Positions 42,235-52,404 of a stretch of 64,000 nt of DNA are shown one piece after another. The DNA lies in contig JBCBIJ010000011.1 of assembly GCA_038524795.1 (NCBI GenBank), forward strand, positions 42,547 through 106,546, written 5' to 3'. The position numbers and the translations under genes are program-made. The number at the start of each line of letters is the position of its first letter. Positions within the stretch are counted from its first letter, which is position 1. The DNA is from CALBPI01 sp038524795. GTDB taxonomy: Bacteria; Pseudomonadota; Gammaproteobacteria; Steroidobacterales; Woeseiaceae. The notes under the pieces are model-generated. The model had not been told where the DNA came from. It saw only the letters and a program-made list of their open reading frames with translations, and ran no database searches.

Positions 42235-43917
42235 TCAATCCGAGGAATCGGACATCTTTTCCTTCAGAAGGTCGCCAAGAGTGGTACCAGAACTGCTGGC
42301 ACGCGTCTCCGACTGGTAGCTCTGAAGTGCCTCAGCTTCCTCGTGGAACTCCTTGGCCTTGATGGATAATGCTACGTTCCGGTTCTTGCGGTCAACGCCC
42401 GTAATGCGAGCCTCGACCTCTTCACCCGTGCGCAGCACCGTGCGCGCGTCTTCGACACGTTCACGCGACAGCTCAGAGGCACGCAGCGTGCCCGTCAGAC
42501 CCTCGCCCAGCTCCACGGTGGCGCCACGGGCGTCGACCTCGAGGATCGTGCCTTTGACGATACTACCTTTGGGGTGCTCTGCGAGCCACGAGGACAGCGG
42601 ATCCTTGTCCATCTGCTTGATGCCCAGCGAGATACGCTCGCGCTCGGCGTCGATGGCAAGCACCACGGCTTCCACTTCCTGACCTTTCTGGTAGTTGCGA
42701 ACGGCGTCCTCACCTTCGTCGTCCCAGGACAGGTCTGAGAGGTGGACGAGGCCGTCAATGCCGCCGTCCAGACCGATGAAGATACCGAAGTCGGTGATCG
42801 ACTTGATCTGACCCTTGACGCGGTCGCCGCGGTTACAGGTGGCGCTGAACTCAGCCCAGGGGTTGGACTTGCACTGCTTGATGCCCAGCGAGATGCGGCG
42901 GCGGTCCTCGTCGATGTCGAGCACCATGACTTCCACTTCCTCGCCCAGGTGAACCACCTTGTGCGGGTTGACGTTCTTGTTCGTCCAGTCCATCTCCGAG
43001 ACGTGCACGAGGCCTTCGACGCCCTCTTCGATCTCGACGAAGCAACCGTAGTCGGCGATGTTCGTGACCTTGCCGAACAGACGCGTGGTCGGCGGGTAAC
43101 GCCGCGCGATGTTCTGCCACGGATCGGCGCCGAGCTGCTTGATGCCCAGCGACACACGCTGGCGCTCGCGGTCGAACTTCAGGATCTTGACGTCGATTTC
43201 GTCACCGACCGAGACCACTTCAGACGGATGCTTAACGCGCTTCCACGCCATGTCCGTGATGTGCAGCAGGCCGTCGATGCCACCGAGGTCGACGAACGCA
43301 CCGTAGTCGGTGAGGTTCTTGACGATACCCTTGATGACGTGGCCTTCCTGCAGGCTCTTCAGCAGCGCTTCGCGCTCTGCACTGTACTCTTCTTCAACCA
43401 CCGCACGACGCGATACGACGACGTTGTTGCGGCTCTGGTCAAGCTTGATGACCTTGAACTCGAGGACCTTGCCTTCGAGGTAGGACGGGTCGCGAACCGG
43501 GCGTACGTCGACGAGCGAACCCGGCAGGAATGCGCGGACGTTGTCGATGTCGACGGTGAAGCCGCCTTTGACGCGGCCGTTGATGACACCGTTGACGATG
43601 TCGCTGCCTTCGAAGGCTTTCTCTAGGCGCGTCCAGGTACGGGCGCGCTTGGCCTTTTCGCGCGACAGCCGCGTTTCGCCGAAGCCATCTTCGACGGCAT
43701 CGAGGGCAACCTCGACCACATCGCCGACGACGACTTCAACTTCGCCACTGTCGTTCTGGAACTGTTCGACGGGGATCACCGCCTCGGACTTGAGCCCGGC
43801 GTTGACGATGACGACGTCGTTGTTGACCGCCATGACGGTCCCGTTGAGGATCGTACCCGGCGCGATCTTTTGGCTAGCCAGGCTTTCCTCGAAGAGTTGT
43901 GCAAAACTTTCAGACAT
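42235..43917 (-). CDS. rpsA: 30S ribosomal protein S1
   Basis: A 560-residue protein of six S1/OB-fold RNA-binding repeats (first near 20-90, last near 450-530), which recruits mRNAs lacking strong Shine-Dalgarno sequences. The start MSESFAQLFEESL at 43917 matches the family; two in-frame ATGs upstream (43953, 43929) lie in the leader and are rejected. No good ribosome site precedes it, but a GCTGCC/GGCAGC hairpin does, resembling the SD-less autoregulated leader known for E. coli rpsA. Confidence 0.97.
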   Translation of the reverse strand: MSESFAQLFEESLASQKIAPGTILNGTVMAVNNDVVIVNAGLKSEAVIPVEQFQNDSGEVEVVVGDVVEVALDAVEDGFGETRLSREKAKRARTWTRLEKAFEGSDIVNGVINGRVKGGFTVDIDNVRAFLPGSLVDVRPVRDPSYLEGKVLEFKVIKLDQSRNNVVVSRRAVVEEEYSAEREALLKSLQEGHVIKGIVKNLTDYGAFVDLGGIDGLLHITDMAWKRVKHPSEVVSVGDEIDVKILKFDRERQRVSLGIKQLGADPWQNIARRYPPTTRLFGKVTNIADYGCFVEIEEGVEGLVHVSEMDWTNKNVNPHKVVHLGEEVEVMVLDIDEDRRRISLGIKQCKSNPWAEFSATCNRGDRVKGQIKSITDFGIFIGLDGGIDGLVHLSDLSWDDEGEDAVRNYQKGQEVEAVVLAIDAERERISLGIKQMDKDPLSSWLAEHPKGSIVKGTILEVDARGATVELGEGLTGTLRASELSRERVEDARTVLRTGEEVEARITGVDRKNRNVALSIKAKEFHEEAEALQSYQSETRASSSGTTLGDLLKEKMSDSSD

Positions 43918-44127
43918 GTTGTGAACCATCGCTGCCACGAAGGCAGCACCCATTTAGAGTTAATACATCCGGCCAATGCGACGTGCAAAGGTTGCGGACA
44001 CCACAGCGCGTCACCCACCACGGGTGCCGAGCCACCAAAAACCGGACATTCAGGAAGCGGAAGCGACGCTGAGTTGCCGGGCCCAATTGCAGGACCGACA
44101 ACGAAAAAACGCCGACACCGGCTAGCG
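43918..44127 (-). promoter_or_regulatory. rpsA leader region
   Basis: About 210 bases between cmk and rpsA. A hairpin GCTGCC/GGCAGC lies roughly 20-40 bases before the start codon and no purine-rich Shine-Dalgarno is present. I see no clear promoter hexamers. The region probably hosts S1 autoregulation and perhaps an internal promoter. Confidence 0.5.
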
Positions 44128-44826
44128 TCAGTCCGACGTGGCGAGGGCACCGAGCCCAAGCCGCGCGTTCTTCAACGCCAGTACGGTGGCGACGACAGCG
44201 TCGACCGACATCGAGGTGGAATCGATGACCACGGCATCGTCGGCAGGCTTTAAAGGCGCTGCCTGGCGCGATTGGTCACGGCGGTCCCGTTGCTCGATGT
44301 CCCGCAAAAGGGCCGCGAGGTTAACATCAATGCCCTTTGCTTTCAACTGCTTATAGCGTCGATCCGCCCGCTCCTCAGCGCTCGCCGTAAGGAACACTTT
44401 AAGGCCTGATTCGGGGAAGATTCGGGTACCCATATCACGCCCGTCAGCCACAAGACCCGGGGCTTGCGCGAAGGCCCGCTGGCGGTCCACAAGCGCATCG
44501 CGAACGGCAGGTAAGGCGGCAATGATCGAGGCCCGCTCGCCGCAGGATTCTGTGCGAATTGCTGTGCTGACGTCCTCACCGTCGAGCAGAACCTGCTCGT
44601 TGCCCCGCCCGTCCATGCCAAACACGACGCTGAGCGCCTGCGCGACGGCCGCCAGGCGCCCTACGTCGTCATCAGCAACGCCGCGTTTGGCAGCCGAAAG
44701 CGCCGTGAGGCGGTAAAGCGCGCCTGAATCCAGCAAATGCCAGCCCAAAACCTCAGCCAGCACACGGGACACGGTGCCCTTACCCGACCCGCTGGGCCCA
44801 TCGACTGTAATGACGGGCGCCGTCAT
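44128..44826 (-). CDS. cmk: cytidylate kinase
   Basis: Phosphorylates CMP and dCMP with ATP. The 232-residue protein has the P-loop ITVDGPSGSGKGTVSR, LLDSGALYRL, and the VADGRDMGTRIFPES region, with the C-terminal RDQSRQAAPLKPADDAVVID lid motif seen in part. It overlaps aroA by ATGA and precedes rpsA, a conserved arrangement. Confidence 0.96.
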   Translation of the reverse strand: MTAPVITVDGPSGSGKGTVSRVLAEVLGWHLLDSGALYRLTALSAAKRGVADDDVGRLAAVAQALSVVFGMDGRGNEQVLLDGEDVSTAIRTESCGERASIIAALPAVRDALVDRQRAFAQAPGLVADGRDMGTRIFPESGLKVFLTASAEERADRRYKQLKAKGIDVNLAALLRDIEQRDRRDQSRQAAPLKPADDAVVIDSTSMSVDAVVATVLALKNARLGLGALATSD

Positions 44827-46136
44827 GCGGGCCCCACGCTCAGGCCTGCTGTGGCGGCGAGCTCGATGAAATTGGGGAAGGACGTGGCGATCTCTCGGGC
44901 ATTGCCGATAGTCACCGGGGCAGCTGAGACGCCGGCCCCGACCGCAAACGCCATCGCAATGCGGTGATCGCCATGGCTGTCGACGGTGCCGCCCGAAAGC
45001 TGACCGCCTTCGATCCGGACCCAGTCCTCGCCCTCCTCGACCTGGATACCCAACGCGCGCAGACCGGCCACCATGACCCCGATGCGGTCACTTTCCTTGT
45101 GCCGTAGCTCGGCGAGGCCCGAGAACTCGGAAACGCCTGCCGCTGTCGCCGCAGCCACAAACAGGACCGGGAATTCGTCGATGGCGAGCGGTACGAGCGA
45201 CTCCGGGATCCGCGCGCCTTTGAGCTCGCCACCACGCACCGTGAGGTCTGCCACGGGCTCGCCGCCCACGGTCTGTGGGTTGGTTACGCTGATATCTGCG
45301 TCCATGGCCTCGAGAATATCGAGAACACCGCGCCGAGTTGGGTTTGTGCCGACAGCTTCGAGTGTCAGCTCGCTGCCCGGCACGATGCTTGCGGCGACGA
45401 GGAAGAAGGCGGCGGACGACAAATCAGCCGGCACGCGGATATCGACGGCTTCCAGCCGCTCGCAAGGTGCGATCCGCACGGTGCTCCCGTCGCGTGTTAC
45501 GTCAGCCCCCATCGCCGACAACATGCGCTCAGTATGGTCTCGCGACGGTGCGGGCTCATGCAGCGTCGTCGCTGACGTCGCGTAGAGACCTGCAATGAGC
45601 AACGCACTCTTAAGCTGTGCGCTCGCGATGGGCATCTCGTAGTCGATGCCCTCAAGCGATCCCCCCGGGTGAATCACCAGTGGTGCGTGCCCGTCGTTGC
45701 TGTCGATCTGAGCGCCCATCGCGCTCAGCGGATTGATCACTCGGCGCATGGGCCGTGTTGACAGCGAGGCGTCACCGATCAGCGTCGAGGAAAACGACTG
45801 CGCGGCCATGAGTCCGCACAGCAGGCGCATGCCCGTACCCGAGTTGCCAAGATCGAGGGCCGACGCAGGCGCGTCGAGGCCCCGAAGGCCGCGTCCAACC
45901 ACACACCAGTCTCCCTCAGCCTCGCGCGTGACCTCGACGCCAAGCGCGCGCATGGCATTGGCTGTGGCCAGGCAGTCGTCCCCCTCGAGCAGGCCCCGGA
46001 TACGACTGGTACCCGTCGCAATTGCTGAAAACATCAGCGAGCGATGCGAGACGGACTTGTCGCCGGGCACACGCAAGCGGCCGTTCAGCGGGCGCGCAAT
46101 GGGGCGCGATACGATCGTTTCGGGCGTCGCGGACAT
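44823..46136 (-). CDS. aroA: EPSP synthase
   Basis: 3-phosphoshikimate 1-carboxyvinyltransferase, 437 residues, the sixth step of the shikimate pathway. It has VPGDKSVSHRSLMFSAIA, LDLGNSGTGMRLLCGLM, and RHKESDRIGVM. SGTGMR with neighbouring Gly at the glyphosate-contact loop resembles the class I/II boundary, so glyphosate response is not predicted. The start MSATPETIV at 46136 lies 17 bases after pheA. Confidence 0.95.
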   Translation of the reverse strand: MSATPETIVSRPIARPLNGRLRVPGDKSVSHRSLMFSAIATGTSRIRGLLEGDDCLATANAMRALGVEVTREAEGDWCVVGRGLRGLDAPASALDLGNSGTGMRLLCGLMAAQSFSSTLIGDASLSTRPMRRVINPLSAMGAQIDSNDGHAPLVIHPGGSLEGIDYEMPIASAQLKSALLIAGLYATSATTLHEPAPSRDHTERMLSAMGADVTRDGSTVRIAPCERLEAVDIRVPADLSSAAFFLVAASIVPGSELTLEAVGTNPTRRGVLDILEAMDADISVTNPQTVGGEPVADLTVRGGELKGARIPESLVPLAIDEFPVLFVAAATAAGVSEFSGLAELRHKESDRIGVMVAGLRALGIQVEEGEDWVRIEGGQLSGGTVDSHGDHRIAMAFAVGAGVSAAPVTIGNAREIATSFPNFIELAATAGLSVGPA

Positions 46137-46152
46137 CGTAGATCGCGGGCGG

Positions 46153-47256
46153 TCAGAGCACGGCGCGGGGATAGGCGCCGATGACGCGGAACAGCGTTGC
46201 CCGAGACTCGAGTGCCTCGATGGCCGCACTCAAACCCGCATCATCGGGATGACCATCTACGTCGATAAAGAACACATAGTCCCAGACGCCGCGTCGCGAC
46301 GGCCGCGATTCGATGCGCGTCATGTTGACGCCATGGTCTGCGAGCGGCAGCAGCAGCTGGTAGAGCGCACCGGAACCGTCGGCCTGGGCCGCCGAGATCA
46401 GCATAGCCGTCTTGTCGTCGCCGCTGGCCGGCAGCAAGGCTTTGCCCAGCACGAGAAAGCGTGTCGTGTTGTCGGCGCGGTCCTCGATGTTCTCGACGAG
46501 GATCTTGAGCCCGTAAACGTCCGCAGCCGACTGACCACCGATGGCCACGGTACCGCGTTCGTCACGGGCACGGCGCGCACCCTCCGCATTGCTGCTAACG
46601 CCGATGAGCTCGGCGCCCGGCAGATACTCACGAAGCCAGCCGCGGCACTGGGCCAGCGACTGCTGGTGCGCGCAGACGCGCTCGACGCTTTCGAGCGTAT
46701 CCTGCTCGCCGCCCATGAGGTGCTGTTCAATGCGCAGCTCGATCTCACCACAAATCTTGAGCGGCGAGGTGATAAACATGTCCAGCGTGTGGTTGACGGT
46801 GCCCTCGGTCGAATTCTCGATGGGTACAACACCGAAGTCCGCGTTACCCGACTCGACCTCCTGGAACACCTCGTCGATCGTTGCGAACGGTAAATCGCGG
46901 ATCGAATGGCCGAAGTGCTTGAGCGCGGCCGACTGCGTGAACGTGCCCGCGGGACCCAAGTAGCCAATCTTGAGCGGCTCCTGCTGCGCCAGGCAGGCTG
47001 ACATGATCTCTCGGAACAGCCTGACCATTTCCTCGTCGCGCAGTGGGCCAGCATCGTTGCGGCTGACCACGCCCCGAAGCACTTCGGCCTCGCGGTCGGC
47101 GCGGTAAAAGCTTGCATTGTCCTCCGCACCACGTTTCGCGATGCCGACCGCCTGCGCGAGTTTTGCGCGTGCGCTGATGAGACGCTGCAACTCCGAGTCG
47201 ATGCGGTCGATCTCGGTGCGAACGTCGGAGAGGTTGTGCTTGGGTTCGTCAGTCAC
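46153..47256 (-). CDS. pheA: bifunctional chorismate mutase / prephenate dehydratase
   Basis: A 367-residue fusion leading from chorismate to phenylpyruvate. AroQ-type mutase helices occupy about 8-95 (VRTEIDRIDSELQRLISARA), then the dehydratase with GYLGPAGTFTQSAALKHFG and GVVPIENSTEGTVNHTLD, then an ACT domain with ESRPSRRGVWDYVFFIDVDGH, which normally senses phenylalanine. The start is GTG. It is followed by aroA and preceded by serA. Confidence 0.96.
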   Translation of the reverse strand: MTDEPKHNLSDVRTEIDRIDSELQRLISARAKLAQAVGIAKRGAEDNASFYRADREAEVLRGVVSRNDAGPLRDEEMVRLFREIMSACLAQQEPLKIGYLGPAGTFTQSAALKHFGHSIRDLPFATIDEVFQEVESGNADFGVVPIENSTEGTVNHTLDMFITSPLKICGEIELRIEQHLMGGEQDTLESVERVCAHQQSLAQCRGWLREYLPGAELIGVSSNAEGARRARDERGTVAIGGQSAADVYGLKILVENIEDRADNTTRFLVLGKALLPASGDDKTAMLISAAQADGSGALYQLLLPLADHGVNMTRIESRPSRRGVWDYVFFIDVDGHPDDAGLSAAIEALESRATLFRVIGAYPRAVL

Positions 47257-47317
47257 GGGGCAGTCTACTGGTGGTTTGCGCCAGTGTGCGGCGCACCACG
47301 GCCCGAATCAACAGCGC

Positions 47318-48490
47318 TTACTGCCCGGGCACCCGTACGTCGAGGACCCCTTCCACCTCCGCGATCGCCGCCAGCGTCGCGTCGTCGGCGGCACCGTCAA
47401 GATCAACGATGGTGTAGGCGAGATCGCCGCGCGATTTGTTGAGCAGGTCCGCGATGTTGAGACCCGCATCAGCAAGCAAGGTCGAAACCTGGCCCACCAT
47501 GTTCGGTACGTTGCGGTTGGCGATGGTGATCCGGAACGTGTCCGCCACCCGGGGCATTTTGGCGTCCGGGAAGTTCACCGAGTGGCGAATGTTGCCGTTC
47601 TCCAGGAAGTCGCGAACCGTGTCGGCGACCATGACTGCGCAGTTCTCCTCAGCCTCGGCGGTCGATGCACCCAGGTGCGGCAGCGCCACAATCCGTTCGT
47701 GGCCAATCGTCGTGCGGTTAGGAAAGTCTGTGATGTAGCCACCGAGCTTGCCTTCGTCGAGCGCAGCCACCACGGCAGCATCGTCGACGATCCCGCCACG
47801 GGCCAGATTGCACACGACGGCGTGATCGGGCAGCAACGCGAGGCGTTCCGCATCCAGTAAACCGCGTGTGGCATCGTTCAGCGGGACGTGGACGGTCAGC
47901 ATGTCCACCTGGCCCAGCAGATGTTCGATGCTTGTCGCCTCTTCGACACCGGCAGACAGCTGCCAGGCGCGGCGCACCGTCATGTGCGGGTCGTAGCCCA
48001 TCACGTCCATGCCCAGAGCCAGCGCGGCATTACAGACTTCGACGCCAATGGCGCCCAGTCCGATCACGCCCAGACGGCGTCCCGGCAGCTCACGTCCGGC
48101 GTAGCGCTTTTTGCCCGCCTCCACAGCCTTGCTGATTTCGGCGTCGCTGCCCTCGAGCCCGTCGACATAGGTCAACGCGGACTTGATGTTGCGCGAAGCC
48201 ACGAACAGGCTCGCGAGCACAAGCTCTTTAACCGCGTTCGCGTTGGCACCAGGCGCATTGAACACGGGAACACCGCGCTCGCTCATCGACTCGATCGGGA
48301 TGTTGTTGGTGCCCGCACCCGCGCGCCCGATGGCTCGCACCGTGTCGGGAATATCCATCTCGTGCATGTTGGCTGAGCGAACCAGCACTGCGTCCGGATG
48401 GCCGATTTCAGAGGCGACCTCGTAGCTGTCGCGCGGCAGCCGGCGCAGGCCCTTGACCGAAATGTTGTTCAGGGTCTGAATCTTGTACAT
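47318..48490 (-). CDS. serA: D-3-phosphoglycerate dehydrogenase
   Basis: A 390-residue 2-hydroxyacid dehydrogenase opening serine synthesis. NAD-binding motif LGVIGLGAIGVEVCNAALALG, catalytic Arg in NLARGGIVDD, and His in ALPHLGASTAEAEENC are present. A C-terminal ACT domain begins near 320 (ITIANRNVPNMVGQVSTLLADAGLNI). It sits 12 bases after serC, so two serine enzymes are made together. Family relatives can reduce 2-oxoglutarate as a side reaction. Confidence 0.93.
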   Translation of the reverse strand: MYKIQTLNNISVKGLRRLPRDSYEVASEIGHPDAVLVRSANMHEMDIPDTVRAIGRAGAGTNNIPIESMSERGVPVFNAPGANANAVKELVLASLFVASRNIKSALTYVDGLEGSDAEISKAVEAGKKRYAGRELPGRRLGVIGLGAIGVEVCNAALALGMDVMGYDPHMTVRRAWQLSAGVEEATSIEHLLGQVDMLTVHVPLNDATRGLLDAERLALLPDHAVVCNLARGGIVDDAAVVAALDEGKLGGYITDFPNRTTIGHERIVALPHLGASTAEAEENCAVMVADTVRDFLENGNIRHSVNFPDAKMPRVADTFRITIANRNVPNMVGQVSTLLADAGLNIADLLNKSRGDLAYTIVDLDGAADDATLAAIAEVEGVLDVRVPGQ

Positions 48491-48502
48491 GGGGGGATTC
48501 CG

Positions 48503-49588
48503 TCAACCGTAGCGTTGTTCGAAGTCGTGCATGAAGGCGACGAGCGCATCGACCCCTTCCTGCGGCATAGCGTTGTAGATGCTGGCCCGCATGCCACCGA
48601 CAGAACGGTGGCCCTTGAGCGTAGCCAGACCCGCGCCTGCGGCTTCCTCGAGGAACGTGGCGTCGAGACGGTCATCGGCCAGCGTAAACGGCACGTTCAT
48701 ACGGGACCGGGCGCGCGGCGCGACGGGGCACTGGTAGAAGTCAGAGCCATCGACGGCACCGTAAAGCGTCTCGGCCTTGCGCTGGTTGCGCTGGGCCATG
48801 ACGTCGAGGCCGCCCTGATCAATAAGCCACTCAAACACGAGCCCAGCCATATACCAGCCATAGGTCGGCGGCGTGTTGCTCATCGAACCGGCATCAGCGT
48901 GCGCCTTGTAGCTCAGCATCGTTGGCACATCGTCGCGCTTCGCCTCGAGCAGATCGCGGCGCATGATCACAATGGTCAGCCCGGCGGGCCCGATGTTCTT
49001 CTGGGCACCAGCATAGATCAGACCAAACCGGCTGACATCGACGGGCCGAGACAGAATGGTGGAAGAGTAATCCGCCACAAGCGGACCAGTTGCCACGTCG
49101 TCGGGGATGTCGTGAAACTCGACGCCGCCGATCGTCTCATTGGGCGTGTAATGCAGGAAAGCCGCGCTGTCGCTGACCTGCCAGTGGGTCCGCTCGGGGA
49201 TGTCTGTGTAGTTCGAGTCCGCAGCGTCTGCCGCGACGTTCACGTTGGCGAAACGGGCCGCTTCCTTGACCGCTTTCTTGCCCCAGCTGCCGGTCACCAC
49301 GTAGTCCACGGTATCGCCAGGCGCAGCAAGGTTGAGCACGGACATCGCAAACTGCAGCGTCGCGCCGCCCTGCAGGAACAGCACCGCGTAGTCCTCGGGA
49401 ATGCTGAGTAGCGCGCGTAGATCCGCTTCGGCTTTTTCCGCAATCGATACAAAGGCTTTGCTGCGGTGGCTCATCTCCATGACCGACATGCCAGAGCCCT
49501 GCCAGTCGAGCAGCTCGGTCTGTGCTTTCGCGAGCACAGCCTCAGGCAGCGCCGCAGGACCGGCGCTGAAGTTGTAAATGCGACCCAT
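48503..49588 (-). CDS. serC: phosphoserine aminotransferase
   Basis: Class V PLP enzyme, 361 residues, making phosphoserine and, in vitamin B6 synthesis, 4-phosphohydroxythreonine. It begins IYNFSAGPAALPEAVLA and has MSHRSKAF, FLQGGATLQFAMS and the PLP-lysine motif YAGAQKNIGPAG. Its start overlaps the gyrA stop (TGATG), a conserved gyrA-serC junction. Confidence 0.97.
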   Translation of the reverse strand: MGRIYNFSAGPAALPEAVLAKAQTELLDWQGSGMSVMEMSHRSKAFVSIAEKAEADLRALLSIPEDYAVLFLQGGATLQFAMSVLNLAAPGDTVDYVVTGSWGKKAVKEAARFANVNVAADAADSNYTDIPERTHWQVSDSAAFLHYTPNETIGGVEFHDIPDDVATGPLVADYSSTILSRPVDVSRFGLIYAGAQKNIGPAGLTIVIMRRDLLEAKRDDVPTMLSYKAHADAGSMSNTPPTYGWYMAGLVFEWLIDQGGLDVMAQRNQRKAETLYGAVDGSDFYQCPVAPRARSRMNVPFTLADDRLDATFLEEAAGAGLATLKGHRSVGGMRASIYNAMPQEGVDALVAFMHDFEQRYG

Positions 49589-52137
49589 CAGTCGTCTTCC
49601 TCGATAGCCTCAATGCGCGCCAACCCACTCAGGCTGTCGCCGTCGTCCAGGCGGATGAGCCGGACACCCTGAGTATTGCGCCCCATTGATGACACTTCCG
49701 CGACAGGCGTGCGCACAAGCGTGCCAGCGTGGCTGATGAGCATGATCTCGTCTTCGTCACGCACTTGCAGTGCACCGATGCAGCGGCCATTGCGGTCGCT
49801 CGTCTGGATCGCAATGAGCCCCTGACCGCCCCGGCCCTGGGTGTTGAACTCGTCGACCTCGGTGCGTTTGCCGTAACCGTGCTCGGTCGCAACTAGCACC
49901 GCGCCTTCCCGGACCACCAGCATGGCAATGACGTTTTGATCGTCGGCGACGCGAATCCCCCGAACGCCGGCGGCGCCGCGGCCCATCTCGCGGACATCCC
50001 CGCCCTGGAAGCGGATCGCCTTGCCCGAGTCGGCGAACAACATGATCTGTTCCTCGTCGCCCACGATCTCCACGTCAACGAGTTCGTCTCCGTCGCGAAT
50101 GTCGATGGCGATAATGCCGCTCGCGCGGGGGCGCGAGTAGGCCTCGAGCGCAGTCTTCTTGACCTGCCCACGGCGCGTCGCGAAGAACACGTAGCGATCG
50201 GTCGGGAAGTCTCGGGTCGGCACGACGGCATTAATACGTTCGTCGGGCTCGAGTGGTAACAAGTTCACGATCGGCTTGCCGCGTGAACCGCGCCCTGCCT
50301 GAGGCAACTGGTAGACCTTGAGCCAGTACACCTTGCCGTGGCTCGAGAAACACAACAGCGTGTCATGGGTATTGGCAACGAACAGCGTGTCGATGAAGTC
50401 TTCTTCTTTCATGCGCGTCGCCGCACGCCCGCGTCCGCCACGGCGCTGTGCCTGATAGGTGTCGAGCGTCTGCGCCTTGGCGTAACCCGCGTGCGACAAC
50501 GTGACGACCACATCTTCCTCGGGAATTAGGTCTTCGATGCTGAGATCGGAATGATCGGCAACGATGTCCGTCCGGCGCGGATCCGCGTACTGCTCGCGAA
50601 CATCGGCAAGCTCTTCGCGAATGACCTCGAGCAGGCGATCCGGGTCAGCCAGGATATGAGAAAGCTCTTTAATCTTGCCAAGTATCTCTTCGTATTCTTT
50701 GACAATTTTGTCCTGCTCCAGCCCCGTCAGGCGGTGCAGGCGCAGATCGAGGATGGCTTGGGCCTGAGTTTCCGACAGGCGGTAGCGCGCACCGTCATCG
50801 TCGCCGCGCAGGCCGAAGGATTCGTCGAGCGCATCGGGACGCGTGTCGATGCTACCCGCGCGTTTGAGCATGTCCGTGACCTGCCCCGGCGCCCAGTCGC
50901 GCGCGGTCAAACGCACGCGCGCCTCTGCCGGCGACGGCGAACCCTTAATGAGCTCGATAACTTCATCAATGTTCGCGAGCGCAACCGTTTGGCCTTCGAG
51001 CACATGGGCCCGATCTCGCGCTTTGCCGAGATCAAAGATCGTGCGACGGGTGACCACCTCGCGGCGGTGCGAAACGAAGGCATCCAGCACCTCGTGCAGC
51101 GTCATCAGCTTGGGCTGCCCGTTTGCGAGCGCCACCATGTTGATGCCGAACACGCTCTGCAGCGGCGTCTGCTTGAACAGATTGTTGAGCACGACGTCGC
51201 TGACTTCGCCACGCTTGAGTTCAATCACGACCCGCATGCCGTCCTTGTCGGACTCGTCCCTCAGACCGGAAATACCATCCAGTTTCTTCTCGCGAACGAG
51301 CTCGGCGATTTTCTCGATCAGACGTGCTTTGTTGACCTGGTAAGGCAGCTCCGTGATGACGATGGCCTCACGTGACTTACCGTCCATCTCTTCCACGTGC
51401 GTGCGCCCGCGAATGTAGATGCGGCCGCGACCCGTCTTGTAAGCGGAGTAGATGCCGGCCGAGCCATTGATGATGCCCGCCGTCGGAAAATCGGGACCCG
51501 GCAGATGCTCCATGAGTTCCGGAACGTCGATGTCCGGGTTGTCGATGAGCGCCAGCACCGCGTCGATCACCTCGCCCAGGTTGTGCGGCGGGATGTTCGT
51601 AGCCATACCCACGGCGATACCGGCGCTGCCATTGACGAGCAGGTTCGGAACGCGGGTGGGCAGGACCGAGGGCTCAGACTCGGAGCCGTCATAGTTTTCG
51701 ACGAAATCAACCGTCTGCTTGTCGATGTCGGCCAGCAGCTCGCGCGTAATCTTGGCCATACGCACTTCGGTGTAGCGCATGGCCGCCGCCGCGTCGCCGT
51801 CGACGGAGCCGAAGTTGCCCTGCCCGTCGATCAGCATATAACGCATAGAAAACGGCTGCGCCATGCGGACGATCGTGTCGTAAACGGCGGAATCGCCGTG
51901 CGGGTGGTACTTGCCGATCACGTCGCCGACGACGCGGGCAGACTTCTTGTAGGGCTTGTTGAACTCGTTGCCCAGCTCGCGCATCGCGAAAAGCACGCGG
52001 CGGTGCACCGGCTTAAGACCATCTCGAACGTCGGGCAATGCACGCCCGACAATGACGCTCATGGCGTAGTCGAGATACGACTGACGCATCTCGTCTTCAA
52101 TGGTGACTGAGAGCAGTTCCTGGGCGATATCGGACAT
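49588..52137 (-). CDS. gyrA: DNA gyrase subunit A
   Basis: The 849-residue DNA breakage-reunion subunit of gyrase. The catalytic Tyr lies in AAAMRYTEVRM. The quinolone-contact region YHPHGDSAVYDTIVRMAQ carries Ser and Asp at the positions of E. coli Ser83 and Asp87. The GyrA box QRRGGRGR opens the C-terminal beta-pinwheel that wraps DNA. It is the first gene of the minus-strand block to galU. Confidence 0.98.
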   Translation of the reverse strand: MSDIAQELLSVTIEDEMRQSYLDYAMSVIVGRALPDVRDGLKPVHRRVLFAMRELGNEFNKPYKKSARVVGDVIGKYHPHGDSAVYDTIVRMAQPFSMRYMLIDGQGNFGSVDGDAAAAMRYTEVRMAKITRELLADIDKQTVDFVENYDGSESEPSVLPTRVPNLLVNGSAGIAVGMATNIPPHNLGEVIDAVLALIDNPDIDVPELMEHLPGPDFPTAGIINGSAGIYSAYKTGRGRIYIRGRTHVEEMDGKSREAIVITELPYQVNKARLIEKIAELVREKKLDGISGLRDESDKDGMRVVIELKRGEVSDVVLNNLFKQTPLQSVFGINMVALANGQPKLMTLHEVLDAFVSHRREVVTRRTIFDLGKARDRAHVLEGQTVALANIDEVIELIKGSPSPAEARVRLTARDWAPGQVTDMLKRAGSIDTRPDALDESFGLRGDDDGARYRLSETQAQAILDLRLHRLTGLEQDKIVKEYEEILGKIKELSHILADPDRLLEVIREELADVREQYADPRRTDIVADHSDLSIEDLIPEEDVVVTLSHAGYAKAQTLDTYQAQRRGGRGRAATRMKEEDFIDTLFVANTHDTLLCFSSHGKVYWLKVYQLPQAGRGSRGKPIVNLLPLEPDERINAVVPTRDFPTDRYVFFATRRGQVKKTALEAYSRPRASGIIAIDIRDGDELVDVEIVGDEEQIMLFADSGKAIRFQGGDVREMGRGAAGVRGIRVADDQNVIAMLVVREGAVLVATEHGYGKRTEVDEFNTQGRGGQGLIAIQTSDRNGRCIGALQVRDEDEIMLISHAGTLVRTPVAEVSSMGRNTQGVRLIRLDDGDSLSGLARIEAIEEDD

Positions 52138-52404
52138 AGAAATTCAGGTCGCCTGGCCGGTCGTGCGTAGGGCCTGAGCCCAGCCACGACGGGGGAGCGC
52201 GGCCCGCCTGAAACGGGTCACGAAGAGGCGTTATCGGTCAGTAGTTAAATAAGTAGCTTTTTCAGGCGCTTATGTTGTTATTGGAGAACGTGTCTAGGCC
52301 ACGTTTTCTGCTGCCCTGAAGACCCTCCAAACGCCTGAAATTCTAGCACAAAACTGACCGTCTTCGGGGCGTGGGAATCGGCGCCAACCCGGTATACTCG
52401 CGCC
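52138..52404. promoter_or_regulatory. divergent gyrA / mtaD control region
   Basis: 267 bases between the gyrA and mtaD starts. Around 52240-52285 the sequence is AT-rich, unusual for this genome, and probably holds the gyrA promoter, though no hexamer pair is convincing. On the plus side TATACT (52393-52398) lies seven bases before the mtaD ATG. Confidence 0.5.
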
